Assembly: GCF_004571025.1 (NCBI RefSeq)
Contig: NZ_SPQT01000035.1
Coordinates: 33,485 to 97,484, forward strand
Source: Bradyrhizobium niftali
GTDB taxonomy: Bacteria > Pseudomonadota > Alphaproteobacteria > Rhizobiales > Xanthobacteraceae
DNA: 64,000 nucleotides
Reading direction: 5' to 3'
Position 1 is the stretch's first letter. Each line of letters begins with the position of its first letter. Both the position numbers and the translations under genes were made by a program. The notes under the pieces are model-generated. The model was not told the origin of the DNA, searched no databases, and saw nothing but the letters and a program-made list of their open reading frames with translations. This document shows, piece by piece, positions 61,333 to 64,000 of this stretch.

Positions 61333-64000
61333 GTGGCATGGCGCGACGACAAGGCCCGGGCAACTCTGATCCACGACGCGGCGGAAAGCGTGCAGCCGGG
61401 CAAGGCCCCCCGGACCTTTGCCGAGCTTCTGTTCGGCTACACCAATAGCGAGGATCTCGCCAACTACGATGCCTCCTCGCTCGCCCTCCTGGCGGAGCAG
61501 GCCTGGGAGCACGTGCAGCGGCGCACGGCCGGTCGTGCCGATATCCGCATCGTCAATCCGATGATGCCGGATGGGCGCGAGATCTCCGTGCTCGAAATCC
61601 TCAACGACAACATGCCCTTCCTGTTCGATTCCACCATGGCGGAAATCGCCGAGCAGGGCATCGAAGTCACCCTCGTCGCTCACCCCATCATCGCAGTGGA
61701 GCGCGATGACCAGGGCAAGCTGCTGCACTTCTACGGTGAAGCCCTCCCCGAGGGATCAAAGGGCGCGCGCGAGAGCCTGATTCACCTCCACATGACCCGC
61801 CTGGACGCCGACGCTGACCGCGACAGGCTGATTGACGGCCTCACCAGGACGCTCGGCGACGTGCGCGCCTGCGTCGTCGACTGGCGCGCCATGCGCGACC
61901 GGGTCGAGGACGCGATCAAGACTTTCTCGTCCAATCCGCCGCCGCTGCCGATCGACGAGGTCGCCGAGGCCAACCAGTTCCTGCAATGGCTGTGCGCAGA
62001 CAATTTCACCTTTCTCGGCGTGCGCGAATATCGCTTCTCGCCCGAGAGCGACGTGTCGGATGACATCACGACCGCCGAGGGCCTCGGCATCCTCCGCGAT
62101 CCCGATGCGAAGGTCCTGCGCCGCGGCAACGAAATGGTGGTGATGACGCCGGAAATTCGCGAGTTCATGCGCGAGCCGACCCTGCTGATCGTCATCAAGG
62201 CCAATGTGAGCAGCCGCGTTCATCGCCGCATCCGGATGGACTATGTCGGCATCAAGCTCTACGCGCCCGACGGCCGGCTCGAGGGCGAATTGCGCGTCGT
62301 CGGCCTGTTCACCTCGGGCGCGTATACGCGCTCGGCACGACAGATCCCCTATATCCGCCACAAGGTGACACGGGTGCTCCAGCGCGCCGGCTTCGACCCG
62401 AACAGCCATTCGGGCAAGGCGTTGATGCATATGCTCGAGGATTATCCGCGCGACGAGCTCTTCCAGGTCGACGTCGACACTCTCTTCAATTTCGTCATGG
62501 AGATCTTGATCCTCTATGAGCGCCCCCGCGTCCGGGCGCTGGCCCGGGTCGACAAGTTCGATCGCTTCGTCTCCATCCTCGTCTTCATTCCGCGCGACAA
62601 ATACGACACCGACGTGCGCACGCGCGTCGGCGCCTTCCTGGCGCAGATCTACAAGGGGACGCTGTCGGCCTCCTACGTGTCCTTCCCCGAAGGAGCATTG
62701 GCGCGCGTCCACTACATCATCGGCCGCTATGAAGGTAAGACTCCCGCCGTCGAGCGCGCCACGCTGGAAGCAGGGATCAGCGCCATTGCCGCGACCTGGG
62801 CCGACAAGCTGAAGGCCGCGCTGGCTGCGTCGACCGATGGCATGCGGGCGCGCATGCTCGCCAATCGCTATGCCCAGGCCTTTACCGGCGGCTATACCGA
62901 GGTGTCCACGGCGGAACAGGCGATCGCCGATATCGCCACCATCGAGAAGCTCACGCCGGCCCGCCCGGTGACGATTTCGGTTCACCGCTTCGAGGAGGAC
63001 GATCCCAGGCGCTTCGGCCTCAAGGTGTTTTCGGACGCCGCGCCGCTATCGCTGTCCTATCGCGTGCCGGTGATCGAAAATCACGGCCTGCGCGTGGTCG
63101 ACGAACGCACCTATCAGATCGTGCCCGGCAACAGGCCCGAGCCGGTATGGCTGCACGACATGACGATCGAGACCAGCGACGGCCAGCCGATCGAGATCAG
63201 CCGGGAATTCAGCCATCGGCTGGAAGTCTCAATCATGGCGGTGGTCACCGATCGCGCCGAATCCGACGGATACAACGCCCTGATCCTGCGCACGGCCCTG
63301 GGCTGGCGGGAAGTCTCGACCATCCGGGCGCTATCCCGCTATTTGCACCAGATCCGCGCGCCGTTCACCCAGGACTATATGTGGGAGACCTTGCGCAAGA
63401 ACGCCGCGATCACAGCCAACCTCGTCGCGCTGTTCCAGGCCCCCCGCGATCCGCGCCTCGTCCTTACCGATCGCGAGCGTTCGGCGCGCGAGACAACTCT
63501 GCTTGCCGAGATCGAGGAGCAGCTCAAATCCGTCGCCTCGCTCGACGAAGACCGCATCCTGCGCCGTTTCACCAATCTGGTGCAGTCGACCATCCGCACC
63601 AATTTGTGGCAGGTCGGCGAGGACGGACATCCGCGTCCGGTGATCTCCTTCAAGTTCGACGCGCGCAAGATCGATGACCTGCCCCCTCCCCGACCACTCT
63701 ATGAGATTTTCGTCTATTCACCCCGCGTCGAAGGCATTCACCTGCGCTTCGGCAAGGTTGCGCGCGGTGGCTTGCGCTGGTCCGATCGGCCGCAGGATTT
63801 CCGCACCGAGATCCTCGGCCTAGTGAAAGCGCAGCAGGTCAAGAACGCCGTGATCGTGCCGGTCGGCGCCAAGGGCGGCTTCGTGCCCAAGCGCCTGCCG
63901 CCGCCCTCCGATCGCGAGGCGTGGCTCGCGGAAGGTACCGAAGCCTATCGCATCTTCGTTCGCTCGCTGCTCGAACTCACCGACAATCTCGACGGCGACG
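61333..64000 (+). CDS. NAD-specific glutamate dehydrogenase (large, GdhB-type), partial
   Basis: The frame is open to the last base; about 889 residues of a protein usually near 1,600. It matches the large NAD-GDH: ADIRIVNPMMPDGREISVLE (ACT-like), FLFDSTMAEIAEQGIEVTLV, FFTSGAYTRSA-like LFTSGAYTRSARQIPYIRHK, and the catalytic-core start RGGLRWSDRPQDFRTEILGL / KNAVIVPVGAKGGFVPKRLP with the family's conserved Lys. It oxidatively deaminates glutamate to 2-oxoglutarate and ammonium. GGAGG ends 5 nt before GTG 61333, so I choose it; ATG 61321, four codons earlier, is an alternative. The C-terminal NAD domain lies beyond the window. Confidence 0.93.
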   Translation, partial: MAWRDDKARATLIHDAAESVQPGKAPRTFAELLFGYTNSEDLANYDASSLALLAEQAWEHVQRRTAGRADIRIVNPMMPDGREISVLEILNDNMPFLFDSTMAEIAEQGIEVTLVAHPIIAVERDDQGKLLHFYGEALPEGSKGARESLIHLHMTRLDADADRDRLIDGLTRTLGDVRACVVDWRAMRDRVEDAIKTFSSNPPPLPIDEVAEANQFLQWLCADNFTFLGVREYRFSPESDVSDDITTAEGLGILRDPDAKVLRRGNEMVVMTPEIREFMREPTLLIVIKANVSSRVHRRIRMDYVGIKLYAPDGRLEGELRVVGLFTSGAYTRSARQIPYIRHKVTRVLQRAGFDPNSHSGKALMHMLEDYPRDELFQVDVDTLFNFVMEILILYERPRVRALARVDKFDRFVSILVFIPRDKYDTDVRTRVGAFLAQIYKGTLSASYVSFPEGALARVHYIIGRYEGKTPAVERATLEAGISAIAATWADKLKAALAASTDGMRARMLANRYAQAFTGGYTEVSTAEQAIADIATIEKLTPARPVTISVHRFEEDDPRRFGLKVFSDAAPLSLSYRVPVIENHGLRVVDERTYQIVPGNRPEPVWLHDMTIETSDGQPIEISREFSHRLEVSIMAVVTDRAESDGYNALILRTALGWREVSTIRALSRYLHQIRAPFTQDYMWETLRKNAAITANLVALFQAPRDPRLVLTDRERSARETTLLAEIEEQLKSVASLDEDRILRRFTNLVQSTIRTNLWQVGEDGHPRPVISFKFDARKIDDLPPPRPLYEIFVYSPRVEGIHLRFGKVARGGLRWSDRPQDFRTEILGLVKAQQVKNAVIVPVGAKGGFVPKRLPPPSDREAWLAEGTEAYRIFVRSLLELTDNLDGD

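Overview
This window looks like a chromosomal segment of an alphaproteobacterium of the Bradyrhizobium type. It is GC-rich, and both strands are densely coded. It carries copies of a CCGGGACGAC-type intergenic repeat that I associate with bradyrhizobia, a FixK/FNR-type box, a possible Irr (ICE) iron box, wHTH-TolB-TPR and MHYT regulators, a rhizobial Omp25/31-type surface protein, and an NAD-type large glutamate dehydrogenase. I see no tRNA, rRNA, CRISPR array, integrase or transposase. The genus assignment is inference.

Layout. 1-4.5 kb: M29 aminopeptidase (cut by the left edge), a fumarase/aspartase-superfamily lyase and a wHTH-TPR regulator. 4.6-10.9 kb: a divergent phosphonate locus. phnC-phnD-phnE-phnE runs leftward; a hexapeptide acetyltransferase, phnM and a 2H-phosphoesterase-like protein run rightward. 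PhoB-type boxes face both ways between them, and a hairpin sits between phnD and phnE. 10.9-13.0 kb: an SBP56/methanethiol-oxidase-like protein overlapping a membrane protein. 13.4-19.9 kb: DapA-family protein, chemoreceptor, enoyl-CoA hydratase with MarR, and TetR divergent from an EmrAB-type efflux pair. 21.6-29.6 kb: tannase-family esterase, patatin plus GntP permease, SerA, a rhodanese-repeat protein and a secreted protein. 29.6-33.3 kb: TonB-dependent siderophore receptor plus PepSY membrane protein. 33.4-36.8 kb: DapA-family protein divergent from a GlcD-like oxidase and its GntR regulator, plus a 54-residue protein. 37-43.8 kb: YgiQ radical SAM protein, Omp25-like protein and a repeat-rich autotransporter. 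43.9-49.2 kb: two tandemly duplicated AraC regulators converging on a two-component styrene-monooxygenase-like pair (styAB), with a divergent LysR. 49.4-55.5 kb: arylsulfatase behind a perfect FixK-type box, small membrane proteins, LLM oxidoreductase and a lipoprotein hydrolase. 55.6-61.0 kb: two short membrane proteins, methyltransferase, GST/TetR pair with a duplicated operator, and an MHYT hybrid kinase. 61.3-64 kb: NAD-glutamate dehydrogenase (cut by the right edge).

How the parts work together. The window is a set of small nutrient-scavenging and aromatic- or xenobiotic-handling modules, most with a dedicated regulator next to a visible operator. The clearest control regions are the bidirectional Pho region (8241-8323), the marR promoter, whose operator and start codon coincide (17905-17949), the duplicated operator between GST and TetR (57894-57969) and the FixK box before the sulfatase (49418-49431). 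The most unusual module is the styAB-like pair with duplicated AraC regulators. StyA carries the residue set I recall as typical of true styrene monooxygenases, yet no isomerase or aldehyde dehydrogenase gene lies beside it.
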